DNA from: Planctomycetota bacterium
GTDB lineage: Bacteria > Planctomycetota > PUPC01 > DSUN01
Assembly (NCBI GenBank): GCA_035384565.1
Contig: DAOOIT010000003.1
Location: 43,136-107,135, forward strand
Length of the DNA: 64,000 nucleotides
Reading direction: 5' to 3'
The position numbers and the translations under genes were made by a program. Positions 53,410 to 64,000 of the stretch are shown here, one piece after another (the stretch's first letter is position 1; every line of letters begins with the position of its first letter). The notes under the pieces are model-generated. The model ran no database searches, was not told the DNA's origin, and was given only the letters and a program-made list of their open reading frames with translations.

Positions 53410-53832
53410 CGCGTGTCCTCCAGGGGACGTCTGCCCCCTGACCCGAGTATACCTCGAAACTGCCGCGTGTCAATTGAGCGGCGGAGCAAATGTCGAATAC
53501 CAAACGCCGGCTTTCGAATGACGAGAGGAGGCGAAAGAGAGCGAGCCCCCGCCTACCCCGTGATCGAAGGCCAAACGCGGCACGCATTACTTAAGTGTAT
53601 ATATAGCAGTAAGTTAGGCGGCCATCTGTAAAACCGCCGTAAATGGTCTAGGACGCGAGATCAGCGGCCCCTTTGACCCCTGATACCTTCGGCGGCCGGG
53701 CTCTGGGAGCGGAAGGCAGAAGTGTAGTATACGAGACGACTTGAGAAGTGTGGCGATTCGGCATGTCCGTCAACTCCGGATGCGTCCTGGGGCCTCTGAG
53801 TGCGTTCTCGGGTTATCGGACGTTATTGCGGC
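53410..53832. other. AT-richer intergenic region
   Basis: A 423-base gap between the divergent-side start of exbD (minus) and the end of asnS (minus). It contains an unusually AT-rich stretch near 53588-53614 (TTACTTAAGTGTATATATAG) that could hold a promoter for the minus-strand exbD gene, but no convincing -35/-10 pair. I see no tRNA-like or protein-coding signal. Confidence 0.4.
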
Positions 53833-55239
<1,407 letters not shown>

Positions 55240-55299
55240 GTGAGCATCTCCGTCCGAGTTCGCATAGGGCCTACGGGTCCTATCGGGAGAAGAATGGCG

Positions 55300-56364
55300 C
55301 TATCGCCTCCCATATTTCCATGCCTCGTCGTACATGGCCAGGATGTTGGCGACGGGGCTGACGGCCTGGAGGTTGTGGCAGGGGGCGAGGATGTAGCCCG
55401 TGCCGTCGGAGGCCAGGGCGTCTATGCAGTGGCGCACCTCGGCGCGCACCTCGGCGGGGGTGCCGAAGGGGAGGATGCGCTGGTTCTCCACGCCGCCGTG
55501 GAAGCAGAGCCTGTGGCCATACTCGCGCTTGAGTTCGGCCAGGTCCATGCCGGGGCAGGTCCATTGAACGGGGTTGAGGATATCAATGCCCAGCTCGACG
55601 AGGTCGGGGAGGAAGGCGCGGCAACTGCCGTCGTCGTGGTGGAAGACCTTGATGCCGAACTCGCGGCACAGGGCGATGAAGCGGGCGTGATGGGGCTTGT
55701 AGAACTCGCGGTAGACGGCCAGGCTGATCATCGGGCCATGCTGGGAGCCGAGGTCGTCGGTCACCTGCGCCACGTCAATGAGGCCGTCGCAGGCCTCGAA
55801 CATGCGGCGGTGGTGCTGGAGGATGAACTCGCACATGCGATCGAGCAGGTGGTGGGTGAAATCGGGCTTCAGCAACGGGTCGGTCAGCGAGAGCTGGAGG
55901 CCGCGGAGCAGGTTGTGCTGATAGAAGGGGGCCATGTAGCCGCACTGGAGCGCGTGGGTCTTGCGGCGTTCGAGGGCGGCCGCGCGCATCTCGGAATAGT
56001 CGAACCAGTCGGCGGAGGGCCAGCGGTAGGCTTCGAGGTCGTCCATCGTCTCGGCCGCGGCGAGGGGGTTGAACGACTGCTCGGCATAGACGCCGCCGTC
56101 GTAGGCCACGGGCTTGCTGCGCAGGCCCCACAGGTCCACCGATTCGCCCTCGGGCGCGGGGGGCAGGGGGGGGCCGACGTACTTCGGGCCGATGCCCGCG
56201 AAGCCGTCAATGTGCAGGAGCTTGTGGAGGTCGGCCCCCTCGCCGAAGTGGGCGCGCAGCTTGGCCCACACCTCGCCCGTCGCCCAGATGTCGGTCGGCA
56301 CGCGGTCCACGGGCAAGCGATTGATTGCGGCCAGCACGCGCTCGCGGGAGTTCATCGCGTCCAT
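55300..56364 (-). CDS. Uroporphyrinogen decarboxylase-like (URO-D/MtaA fold) protein
   Basis: A 354-residue URO-D superfamily protein. The start SRERVLAAINRLPVDRVPTD is typical of the methyltransferase-like URO-D branch. Later motifs are GIKVFHHDDGSCRAFLPDLV, GIDILNPVQWTCPGMDLAEL, FHGGVENQRILPFGTP and ILAPCHNLQAVSP. The His and Cys in the last two could bind metal as in MtaA/CmuA corrinoid methyltransferases. True HemE is unlikely because the arginine-rich substrate motif at the N terminus of HemE is absent. Such proteins are abundant in PVC genomes without known substrates. An in-frame ATG three codons later (56355) is an alternative start. Confidence 0.85.
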   Translation of the reverse strand: MDAMNSRERVLAAINRLPVDRVPTDIWATGEVWAKLRAHFGEGADLHKLLHIDGFAGIGPKYVGPPLPPAPEGESVDLWGLRSKPVAYDGGVYAEQSFNPLAAAETMDDLEAYRWPSADWFDYSEMRAAALERRKTHALQCGYMAPFYQHNLLRGLQLSLTDPLLKPDFTHHLLDRMCEFILQHHRRMFEACDGLIDVAQVTDDLGSQHGPMISLAVYREFYKPHHARFIALCREFGIKVFHHDDGSCRAFLPDLVELGIDILNPVQWTCPGMDLAELKREYGHRLCFHGGVENQRILPFGTPAEVRAEVRHCIDALASDGTGYILAPCHNLQAVSPVANILAMYDEAWKYGRR

Positions 56365-56398
56365 CGCGGCTTCGTCCTCTCGGTCCGATCGGTCTGAC

Positions 56399-56423
56399 CC
56401 GTCCTACAGGACCGACAGGACGG
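56399..56423. repeat. Small intergenic hairpin, GGACC-rich
   Basis: CCGTCCT (56399-56405) pairs with AGGACGG (56417-56423). The surrounding 56381-56440 is built from repeated GGTCCGAT/GGACCGATAGG-type words, which resembles the low-complexity start of hydG. It fills the gap between the ABM and URO-D-like genes. Confidence 0.5.
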
Positions 56424-56457
56424 ATAGGACCGATAGGACGCAGGCAGACCCGCTCGC

Positions 56458-56766
56458 TCACACGGGTTCGAGAATCTGAAGCGTCACCCTCACGACCAGG
56501 TCCTTCACCGCCGCGCGGTAGTCGGCCATGTGGGGCGCGGCGAGGTGGGCCTTGAGCGCGGCGAGGCTCTCCCACTTCTCGACGATGGTCACCACGTCCT
56601 CGCGGAAGGGCAGTTGCGCGCGGATGTCGGTCCGCGCGTCGAGTGCAGGGCCGTACTCCAGACAGCCGCCCTCGGCCTGCACCTTGGGCACGAGGGCGCG
56701 GAAGACGCGCAGAAATGCGTCCCGAACGCCGGGCTTCAACTCGATGTTGGCGATGACGTGGATCAT
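56458..56766 (-). CDS. ABM-family monooxygenase-like protein (YgiN type)
   Basis: A 102-residue protein of the antibiotic biosynthesis monooxygenase/quinol monooxygenase family, a ferredoxin-like fold that works as a dimer. Typical motifs are IANIELKPGVRDAFLRVFRA, EGGCLEYGPALDA, FVVE-like TIVEKWESLAALKAHLAAPHM and a C-terminal LVVRVTLQILEPV strand. It is the first gene of a minus-strand group with the URO-D-like gene and asnS. The substrate is not predictable, since many members modify quinones or aromatic compounds and others have no known activity. Confidence 0.88.
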   Translation of the reverse strand: MIHVIANIELKPGVRDAFLRVFRALVPKVQAEGGCLEYGPALDARTDIRAQLPFREDVVTIVEKWESLAALKAHLAAPHMADYRAAVKDLVVRVTLQILEPV

Positions 56767-56872
56767 GGCCTCTCCTTGCTCGCGGTGGTTTGCGTCGCCG
56801 CACCATTATACGCCGCGCCGCGATTTCGGCAACCCGCTTGACAAGGCGTGGACCGCCGGCGAAGATGAAGGC

Positions 56873-57080
56873 GAAGAGGCTGGGGGGAGACTTCTTGCAA
56901 GAAGTTTCCCCCCAGACCCCTCTTCAAGAACTCCTGCCTTGGCTGCGGCACTCGACCCGTGCCCCAGCCAAAGCAGGCTCTGGCGCGAATAGACGCACCT
57001 TGGGCGCGGGACGGGTCGAGTGCCGCAGCCAATCTGGAAGTTCTTGGGAAGAGGGGGTTCGGGGAGGGAACCCCTCTTCC
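56873..57080. repeat. Composite palindromic element upstream of the BaiN-like gene
   Basis: Three nested or adjacent hairpins fill the 333-base gap 56767-57099. The first spans about 56873-56930: GGGGGGAGACTTCTT and AAGAAGTTTCCCCCC meet at a 2-base loop and extend outward into GAAGAGG/CCTCTTC. The second has a perfect 22-bp stem (56939-56960 with 57011-57032) around a 50-base loop, with flanks that also pair (CCCTCTTCAAGAACT with AGTTCTTGGGAAGAGGG). A third small one pairs GGGTTC with GAACCC near 57055-57073. It looks like a MITE or BIME-type element. No transposase is present. Confidence 0.85.
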
Positions 57081-57099
57081 AAGAAGGGCTCCCTACCCG

Positions 57100-58335
57100 A
57101 TGCCTGGTTTCGATGTCGCGATCATTGGGGCTGGTCCGGCGGGGCTGATGGCGGCGATTGCCGCGGCCGAGGCGGGCGCGCGCGTGGCGGTGTGCGAGCA
57201 GATGGCCCGGCCCGGCGCCAAACTGCTGGCGACCGGCGGCGGGCGCTGCAACCTGACGAACACGGCCTCCGCCGACGAGGTGATGGCCCGCTTCGGACGG
57301 CAGGGGCGGTTCATGGCGCCGGCGCTCGCCGGGCTGGATGGGCCGAGGCTGAGGGCCTTCTTCGCGAGCCTCGGCGTGCCGACCCACGCGCCCGACGGCT
57401 TCCACGTGTTCCCGGAATCGAACTCGGCGCGGAGCGTGCTCGCGGCGCTCGTGGGCCGCGCCGAGGCGCTCGGCGTGCGGCTCCTGACAGGCGTTGAGGC
57501 GACCGCGTTGGGCCACGAGGGCATCGAGACGAGCCGCGGCGCGGTCCCGTGCTCGAGCGTCGTGCTGGCGACCGGCGGCAAGGGCTATCCCGCGCTGGGC
57601 GCGACGGGCGCGGGCTACCGGCTCGCCGCGCACGCGGGCCACCGCATTGTGCCGCCCGTGCCGGGCCTGGTGCCGCTGGTCGCGGCCGAGCGCTGGGTGG
57701 CGCGGGTGAGCGGCGTCACCGTGCCCGAGGCCGCGGTGTGGATTGACCTGCCGAGGCGACGGCATGCGAGGTCCGTGGGGCCCCTCTTGTTCACCCATCG
57801 CGGGCTGTCCGGTCCGGCGGTGCTGGACCTGTCGGCCGACGTTGCGGAGCTTCTGGCCGGGGGCTCGCCCGTGCCCTTGCGGGTGGACCTCGCGCCCGGA
57901 ACGGCGGCCTCGGCGTGGGCTGCCCGCTTCGACGCCTGGCGCCGCGAGCACGGCAGGCGCCTCGTGCGCACCCTCCTCGCGGACCACCTGCCCGCGTCGC
58001 TCGCGGCGGAACTATGTCGGGTGGGCGGTTGCGGCGACGAGGTGCGGGCCGCCGAAATCACAGCAGCGCAGCGGCGCGGCCTGGCCTCGTGTCTCGCGGG
58101 CCTGCCGCTCACCGTCACGGCGACGGAGGGTTTCGGCCAGGCCATGATCACCCGCGGCGGCGTGGCGCTGGACGCGGTGAACCCCCGAACGCTCGAGAGC
58201 AGGCTCCGGCCCGGCCTGTTCTTCGCCGGCGAGGTGCTCGACCTCGACGGCCCGTGCGGCGGCTACAACCTCCAGTGGGCCTTCGTCAGCGGCGCCTTGG
58301 CCGGGCGCGCGGCGGCCGCAGGAGGCCCGAGATGA
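57100..58335 (+). CDS. BaiN/HI0933-family FAD-dependent oxidoreductase
   Basis: A 411-residue flavoprotein. The N-terminal Rossmann motif is AIIGAGPAGLMAAIAAAEAG. Family signatures are GAKLLATGGGRCNLTN, VLATGGKGYPALGATGAGY, GPLLFTHRGLSGPAVLDLS and, at the end, FFAGEVLDLDGPCGGYNLQW. These match the HI0933/BaiN family of NAD(P)/FAD-dependent enzymes, some of which reduce bile-acid intermediates, though most have no known substrate. The ATG is preceded by a poor SD because the palindromic element runs almost to it. Its stop overlaps the next gene's ATG. Confidence 0.93.
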   Translation: MPGFDVAIIGAGPAGLMAAIAAAEAGARVAVCEQMARPGAKLLATGGGRCNLTNTASADEVMARFGRQGRFMAPALAGLDGPRLRAFFASLGVPTHAPDGFHVFPESNSARSVLAALVGRAEALGVRLLTGVEATALGHEGIETSRGAVPCSSVVLATGGKGYPALGATGAGYRLAAHAGHRIVPPVPGLVPLVAAERWVARVSGVTVPEAAVWIDLPRRRHARSVGPLLFTHRGLSGPAVLDLSADVAELLAGGSPVPLRVDLAPGTAASAWAARFDAWRREHGRRLVRTLLADHLPASLAAELCRVGGCGDEVRAAEITAAQRRGLASCLAGLPLTVTATEGFGQAMITRGGVALDAVNPRTLESRLRPGLFFAGEVLDLDGPCGGYNLQWAFVSGALAGRAAAAGGPR

Positions 58336-58955
58336 AGGCCGCAAACCCCCTGGTGCCCCTGGTGGTGTTCTGCTCCGCCGTTCTCGTCTGGTCCGCGATC
58401 CGGCCGCACTCCTACGATGTCTGGGCGTTCGAGATCGCCGCGGGGGTGATCGGGGTGGCGGTGCTCGCCGCCCTTTACCCTCGCTTCCGCTTCTCGAACC
58501 TGGCGTACGTGCTCGTAGCCGTCCACTTCGCGATCCTGGCCGTGGCCGCGAAGTACACGTATGCCGAGATGCCGCTCTTCAACTGGCTGCGCGACGCGCT
58601 GGGCCTGTCGCGGAACCACTACGACCGCGTGGGCCACTTCGCCCAGGGCTTCGTGCCGGCCATCCTGGCGCGCGAGGTGCTGCGACGCACGGCCGGCCTG
58701 CGGCCGGGCGGCATGCTCTCGCTGCTGTGCGCCTGCGTGTGCCTGGCCATCAGCGCGGCGTGGGAGATCATCGAGTGGTGGATCGTGGTCTTCTTCTACC
58801 CCACGAGCGGCCCGGAGTGGCTGGGGCTTCAGGGCGACGTGTGGGATGCCCAGTGGGATATGTTCCTGGCCCTCGCGGGCGCGGTGGCGGCGCTGGTGCT
58901 GCTCTCGCGGCGGCACGATCGGTCCATGGCCGCCGCGGGGCTCACCACTTCTTGA
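58332..58955 (+). CDS. DUF2238 (YjdF-like) membrane protein
   Basis: A 207-residue inner-membrane protein starting in an ATGA overlap with the flavoprotein gene. Five or six hydrophobic segments are visible (PLVVFCSAVLVWSAI, AGVIGVAVLAALYP, VLVAVHFAILAVAAKYT, MLSLLCACVCLAISAAWEII, MFLALAGAVAALVLL). The signature HYDRVGHFAQGFVPAILARE and AWEIIEWW match DUF2238. The function is unknown. Its 3' end overlaps the convergent DUF486 gene by 14 bases. Confidence 0.88.
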   Translation: MKAANPLVPLVVFCSAVLVWSAIRPHSYDVWAFEIAAGVIGVAVLAALYPRFRFSNLAYVLVAVHFAILAVAAKYTYAEMPLFNWLRDALGLSRNHYDRVGHFAQGFVPAILAREVLRRTAGLRPGGMLSLLCACVCLAISAAWEIIEWWIVVFFYPTSGPEWLGLQGDVWDAQWDMFLALAGAVAALVLLSRRHDRSMAAAGLTTS

Positions 58956-59274
58956 ACACGAAGAACACGGCCGCCGCGATGAGGCCGAAGCCCACCAGGT
59001 AGTTCCACTTGAGCGGTTCCTTGAGGTAGAGCACCGAGAAGACGCAGAAGACGACGAGCGTGATGACCTCCTGCATCGTCTTGAGCTCGGCCCCGCAGAA
59101 GCCCTGCTGGTGGCCGATGCGGTTGGCCGGCACCTGGAAGCAGTACTCGATGAACGCGATGCCCCACGACACGAGGATGACCAGGAGGAGCGGCTTGTCC
59201 TTGTGCTTCAGGTGGCCGTACCAGGCGATGGTCATGAAGATGTTGGAGAGCGTGAGCAACACCACGGTGGGCAT
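58942..59274 (-). CDS. DUF486 / small DMT-type membrane protein
   Basis: A 110-residue protein with four hydrophobic helices, matching the DUF486 branch of small drug/metabolite transporter-like proteins (VLLTLSNIFMTIAWYGHLK, AFIEYCFQVPANRIGHQQG, TLVVFCVFSVLYLKEPLKWN, GFGLIAAAVFFVFKKW). Such proteins probably dimerise to form a transporter, and the substrate is unknown. The stop lies within the end of the opposite-strand DUF2238 gene. Confidence 0.93.
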   Translation of the reverse strand: MPTVVLLTLSNIFMTIAWYGHLKHKDKPLLLVILVSWGIAFIEYCFQVPANRIGHQQGFCGAELKTMQEVITLVVFCVFSVLYLKEPLKWNYLVGFGLIAAAVFFVFKKW

Positions 59275-59292
59275 TGCGGGGGTCCTCGTTTC

Positions 59293-59769
59293 TCAGGGGG
59301 AAGGGGGCGGCGCCGCCTTGAGGGCCCGGGTGAGCGCGCGGTCGAGCGCGGCGGCGAACCGGGCTTTGTCGGCGGGCCGGATGGGCGCGGGGCCGCCCTG
59401 GATGGCGCCGGCCGCGCGCAGGTCCTGCATCAGGTCGCGGGTGGCCAGGTGTCGGCCCACGTTGGCCGTGTCGTAGGTTTCGCCGCGGGGGTTGATGGCC
59501 ACGGCGCCCTTCTCGACCACGCGCGCGGCCAGCGGAATGTCGGCCGTGATCACCACGTCGCCCGCCGCCGCGTGCGCGGCGATGTGGTCGTCGGCCGCGT
59601 TGAAGTCATGGGAGACGAGCGCCAGCGTCACGAGCGGCCACCGCGGCGTGGCCAGCGGCACGTTGGCGACGAGCTGGACCGCCAGGCGCAGACGGTCCGA
59701 GGCGCGGAACACCACCTGCTTCACCTCGTTGGGGCAGCCGTCGGCGTCAATCCAGATCGTGGGGGGCAT
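59293..59769 (-). CDS. DUF188 / YaiI-YqxD family protein
   Basis: A 158-residue PIN-like cytoplasmic protein of UPF0178. It starts IWIDADGCPNEVKQVVFRAS and has VSHDFNAADDHIAAHAAAGD, VVITADIPLAARVVEKGAVA, NPRGETYDTANVGRHLATRD and LRAAGAIQGGPAPIRPADKA, all conserved family blocks with acidic residues suited to metal binding. Members are predicted nucleases without a defined role. It lies between a DUF486 gene and a small conserved protein, all on the minus strand. Confidence 0.95.
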   Translation of the reverse strand: MPPTIWIDADGCPNEVKQVVFRASDRLRLAVQLVANVPLATPRWPLVTLALVSHDFNAADDHIAAHAAAGDVVITADIPLAARVVEKGAVAINPRGETYDTANVGRHLATRDLMQDLRAAGAIQGGPAPIRPADKARFAAALDRALTRALKAAPPPSP

Positions 59770-59781
59770 GCGCGTGCCGCG

Positions 59782-60189
59782 TCATCCGAGATGAATCTTG
59801 CCGCCGGGCCCCCCGCCGGGCACGCCCGGCAGGTTGCCGGGCATGGCGCTGGGCACCACGATGCGCGAGGCGGCCTGGCGCTGGTACTCGCGCACCTGCT
59901 CCATCACCTCGGCCACGGCGTCGCGCACCGCGTCGGGGAACTTCTCGATCGCCTCCGCGAGCGTGCGGGCCTCGAGCGGGGCCTCGATGGGCAGAGGCCC
60001 GCCGGTCGTCATGATCTGCGCCTGGCCGAAGAACAGCGTCTCGCGGCTCGGGTCCGGCGAGCCGTCGGCCTTGATCGGCAGAAGCTGGCGGATGGTGGCC
60101 ACCCGCAGGTCGGTGATCGTCTCTTCGCGGTAGAGGCTCGACGCGTCCACCTTCAGTTCCCGCATCCCGTTCGGTTCGGGGCTGCCCAT
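59782..60189 (-). CDS. Small conserved-looking cytoplasmic protein
   Basis: A 135-residue protein of unknown function. The minus-strand ATG at 60189 follows AAAGGA. The longer open frame further upstream runs antisense through the kinase gene and is ignored. The sequence has a compact first half (LKVDASSLYREETITDLRVA, IRQLLPIKADGSPDP, FFGQAQIMTTGGPLPIEAPL), a helical EAIEKFPDAVRDAVAEVMEQ and a Gly/Pro-rich tail (GVPGGGPGGKIHLG). It is divergent from the Ser/Thr kinase gene with 180 bases between, so a regulatory link is possible but unproven. Confidence 0.65.
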   Translation of the reverse strand: MGSPEPNGMRELKVDASSLYREETITDLRVATIRQLLPIKADGSPDPSRETLFFGQAQIMTTGGPLPIEAPLEARTLAEAIEKFPDAVRDAVAEVMEQVREYQRQAASRIVVPSAMPGNLPGVPGGGPGGKIHLG

Positions 60190-60281
60190 TCGTGCGTCCT
60201 TTGTACGAATACTTCCGGTTCCAGCCACGTCCCATAGGATACCCGATTCCGCGCCAAACCGCAACGTTCGGCGCCTCCCGC

Positions 60282-60311
60282 TTGAGTGCCGGCGGGGCGC
60301 GCGGATATAAT
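60282..60311 (+). promoter_or_regulatory. Sigma70-type promoter of the Ser/Thr kinase gene
   Basis: TTGAGT (60282-60287) is followed after 18 bases by a perfect TATAAT (60306-60311). Transcription would start near 60318, 52 bases before the kinase ATG. This supports ATG 60370 over start codons further upstream. Confidence 0.65.
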
Positions 60312-60369
60312 GCCTGGGTGTCCCTGCGGTGCGGCCATGCGCGGGAGCCGGGTTCAGAGAGGCCACGCG

Positions 60370-62094
<1,725 letters not shown>

Positions 62095-62416
62095 GCAGCC
62101 GCCGCTTCAGACGTCCCGCGTGCGGCGGCAAGGGGCAATGGTGTCAGATCTCCAAACACCAACTATCGCTGCCTGCCCCAACTCGCCGTAGCCTGCAATC
62201 GGTGAGAGTCTCCATTGGTTGGAGACGGACAGGATGGGCACGATGGACTGGGTGGCCAGCAGCCCACCACGCCCCCGCGGGCACTGTCCACCTCGTCCAT
62301 CCTGTGCACCCTGCCCACCTTGTCCACTCCGCCCACGGGTTGCCGCGGCGCCGAGCCGTTTGACTCCCCGGGCAGAGGGCTGCTAGAATGGCCTCGACGG
62401 GAGGGCGGGGAAGCCC
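62095..62416. other. Low-complexity intergenic region
   Basis: A 322-base gap. Bases 62221-62345 are dominated by GGACAGGATGGGCAC-like words on the left and GTCCATCCTGTGCACC-like words on the right, making a long imperfect hairpin. The last 30 bases hold a purine-rich SD (GGGAGGGCGGGG) for the DUF58 gene. No promoter or small gene is clear. Confidence 0.5.
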
Positions 62417-63331
62417 ATGGCCGCTCCACGCAAAGGCTACCGCTACATCCAGCCCGAGGCCCTGGCGAAGGTGGCGAAGATGAACCTCGTCGCCCGCGCG
62501 GTGGTCGAGGGCTTCATCTCGGGCCTCCACCGCAGCCCGTTCCGGGGCTTCAGCGTGGAGTTCGCCGAGCACCGCGAGTACATGCCCGGCGACAATATCA
62601 AGGATGTGGACTGGCAGGTGTTCGGGCGCACGGACCGCTTCTATGTGAAGCAGTACGAGGAGGAGACGAACCTCAAGGCGCACATCCTGATTGACACGTC
62701 CAGCTCGATGACCTACAAGAGCGACGAGCACGGGTTGACGAAGCTGGAGTACGCCTGCTACCTGGCGGCGTGCCTGAGCTACCTGATGATCCGCCAGCAG
62801 GATTCGGTGGGGCTGGTGTGCTTCGACCGCGAGATCAGGCACTACATTCCCGCCCGCGCGACGAGCACGCACCTGAGCCTGATGCTGCGCCACCTCGAGA
62901 CGCTGAAGATGGACGCCGGGGTGACGACGAACGTGTCGAAGACGTTCCACGATCTGGCCGAGTTCATCCGCCGCCGCGGGCTGCTGATCATCCTGTCGGA
63001 CCTCTACGACGACCCGAAAGAGGTGGTGCGCGGCCTGCGGCACTTCCGGTACAAGAAGCACGAGGTCATCCTGTTCCATATCTTCGACAAGTGGGAGCTG
63101 GACTTCCCGTTCCGCAAGCTGTCGGACTTCGTGGACATGGAGACGAACGAGGAGCTTCAGGTGGACCCGCGCTACGTGCGCGAGGAGTACCGCAAGCAGG
63201 TGCAGGCGTTCATTGACACCTACCGGCGCGACTGCTCGACGAGCCGGATCGAGTACGTGCAGACCGACACGTCGGTGCCCTACGACTTCATGCTCTTTGC
63301 GTACCTGGCCAAGCGGAAGAGGCTGTTCTGA
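62417..63331 (+). CDS. DUF58 domain protein
   Basis: A 304-residue cytoplasmic protein with a vWA-like DUF58 domain. The characteristic motifs are GFISGLHRSPFRGFSVEFAE, EYMPGDNIKDVDWQVFGRTD and ILIDTSSSMTYKSDE, a MIDAS-like DxSxS. These proteins accompany MoxR AAA ATPases and Bat proteins and are thought to act as chaperone-linked adaptors for envelope or metalloprotein maturation. Here the next gene is BatA-like and overlaps by one base. No MoxR gene is in the window, although it often lies just upstream in such operons. Confidence 0.93.
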   Translation: MAAPRKGYRYIQPEALAKVAKMNLVARAVVEGFISGLHRSPFRGFSVEFAEHREYMPGDNIKDVDWQVFGRTDRFYVKQYEEETNLKAHILIDTSSSMTYKSDEHGLTKLEYACYLAACLSYLMIRQQDSVGLVCFDREIRHYIPARATSTHLSLMLRHLETLKMDAGVTTNVSKTFHDLAEFIRRRGLLIILSDLYDDPKEVVRGLRHFRYKKHEVILFHIFDKWELDFPFRKLSDFVDMETNEELQVDPRYVREEYRKQVQAFIDTYRRDCSTSRIEYVQTDTSVPYDFMLFAYLAKRKRLF

Positions 63332-64000
63332 TGGGTTTCCTCGCGTGGTTCTACCTTCTGGGCGCGGCGTCGGGCGGCATCCCAATCATCATCCACATGA
63401 TCCACCGCCGGCGCGCCCCCAAGGTGCTCTTCCCCACGCTGCGCTTTCTCAAGGCCTCGAACGAGCGCACCTCGCGGCGGCAGAGAATTCAGGACCTCTT
63501 CCTCCTCCTCCTGCGCGTGCTGCTCTTCGTGCTGCTGGCCTTTGCGCTGGCCCAGCCATTCCTCGGCTCGCGCCTGTGGGGCGCGGGCAAGGACATCCAC
63601 GCGGTGCTCCTCCTCGACAACTCGTACTCGATGGGCACGGAGCACGAGCGCAAAGCCCGCTTCGCCGTGGCCAAGGAACTGGCCGCCGGCATCCTCGAGA
63701 AATGCCTGCCCACCCAGGGCAGCCAGGCCGCCGTGCTCCTCTCGTTCCCGCCCCACGGCCACCCCAAGCCGTTCCTCACGCCCGACCGAGCGGCGCTCCA
63801 GCGCGACATCCTCAAAGCCCCGCTCTCACAGGGCCGGGCCGACCTGACCGCCGCCGTCCAGCGCGCCTACGACCTCCTGGCCGAGGAGGGCAACAAGGCG
63901 CCGACGATGGAGATCTACGTCCTCACCGACCTCCAGCGCAACGCCTGGCCCCAGCCCCGCCCCCTCGAAGAGAAGCACAAGAACCCCCCCCCCCCCCCCC
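63331..64000 (+). CDS. BatA-like membrane protein, truncated by window end
   Basis: At least 223 codons, open at the right edge. TGATG couples it to the DUF58 stop. The N terminus is an aerotolerance-regulator BatA-type region: GIPIIIHMIHRRRAPKVLFP, then TLRFLKASNERTSRRQRIQD, and a hydrophobic helix LFLLLLRVLLFVLLAFALAQ. A vWA-like domain follows with a MIDAS-type DNSYSM. Two helices flanking an RRR loop fit the family. The last codons run into a C homopolymer (proline codons) at 63984-64000, which is probably an assembly artefact, so the final residues should not be trusted. Confidence 0.85.
   Translation, partial: MGFLAWFYLLGAASGGIPIIIHMIHRRRAPKVLFPTLRFLKASNERTSRRQRIQDLFLLLLRVLLFVLLAFALAQPFLGSRLWGAGKDIHAVLLLDNSYSMGTEHERKARFAVAKELAAGILEKCLPTQGSQAAVLLSFPPHGHPKPFLTPDRAALQRDILKAPLSQGRADLTAAVQRAYDLLAEEGNKAPTMEIYVLTDLQRNAWPQPRPLEEKHKNPPPPP
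63984..64000. other. 17-base C homopolymer at window end
   Basis: The window ends in 17 consecutive C. Because this is also the end of the given sequence and lies in a coding region, a contig edge or sequencing artefact is more likely than biology. Confidence 0.6.

Noticed and set aside
55300..56364. Uroporphyrinogen decarboxylase HemE
   Set aside because: The substrate-binding arginine motif of HemE is absent and no other heme genes are nearby. The sequence fits the methyltransferase-like branch.

Overview
The window is GC-rich DNA with tightly packed genes and no rRNA, tRNA or CRISPR array. Several families point to an anaerobic or facultative member of the Planctomycetota (PVC group). These are the paired DUF1501 and DUF1549/DUF1553 genes, a secreted protein with two PPC-type domains, a PEP-CTERM protein, an FG-GAP repeat protein, a Hanks-type kinase with a DWG motif, and a DUF58/BatA pair. 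This is a family-level inference, not a search result. The left end cuts a repeat-rich surface protein. The right end cuts a BatA-like gene and finishes in a run of 17 C.

1-14010 is a cell-surface and exopolysaccharide region. It holds a cadherin-like repeat adhesin, a PEP-CTERM protein with its own sigma70-type promoter, and a small secreted protein. An export/polymerisation operon follows: Wza-like SLBB lipoprotein, Wzc-like tyrosine autokinase, CpsB/YwqE-type PHP phosphatase, and O-antigen ligase-like protein with TPRs. An 81-bp tandem hairpin repeat, an FmdB-type zinc ribbon protein and an NTP_transf_5 protein end the region. No exosortase or glycosyltransferase is visible here.

14089-28324 holds mostly secreted proteins: a large glycoside-hydrolase-like protein, an FG-GAP protein, a TRIC-type channel, the PPC / DUF1501 / DUF1549 trio on the minus strand, and a metallopeptidase-RCC1 fusion.

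28632-50657 is the centre of interest, a [FeFe]-hydrogenase island of about 22 kb. A PAS histidine kinase and an NtrC-type sigma54 activator are followed by a well-formed -24/-12 promoter (31804-31817). Downstream lie an accessory module (two DRTGG-like proteins, an HATPase/ferredoxin/hydrogenase-like fusion, a PHP protein, an HATPase protein) and the multimeric hydrogenase (hydC, a small 2Fe-2S protein, a HydB fused to a GltD-like flavoprotein, hydA). Next come a hydrogenase-like sensor kinase, a receiver, and a REC-PAS-kinase. The maturases hydE, hydG and hydF close the island, with an aspartate ammonia-lyase gene between hydG and hydF. Many genes overlap by 4-8 bases, so most of this is probably one or a few transcripts. 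It reads as an NAD(P)-linked, probably electron-bifurcating hydrogenase with its own transcriptional control, H2/redox sensing and H-cluster assembly.

50715-64000 is mixed housekeeping: a secreted protein, a second TRIC protein, an orphan ExbD, AsnRS with a URO-D-like protein and an ABM monooxygenase, a BaiN/HI0933 flavoprotein, DUF2238, DUF486 and DUF188 proteins, a small conserved protein divergent from a Ser/Thr kinase with a clear promoter, then DUF58 and BatA-like genes.

Strong palindromes of unrelated sequence sit at many gene junctions, and one lies in frame inside hydF.
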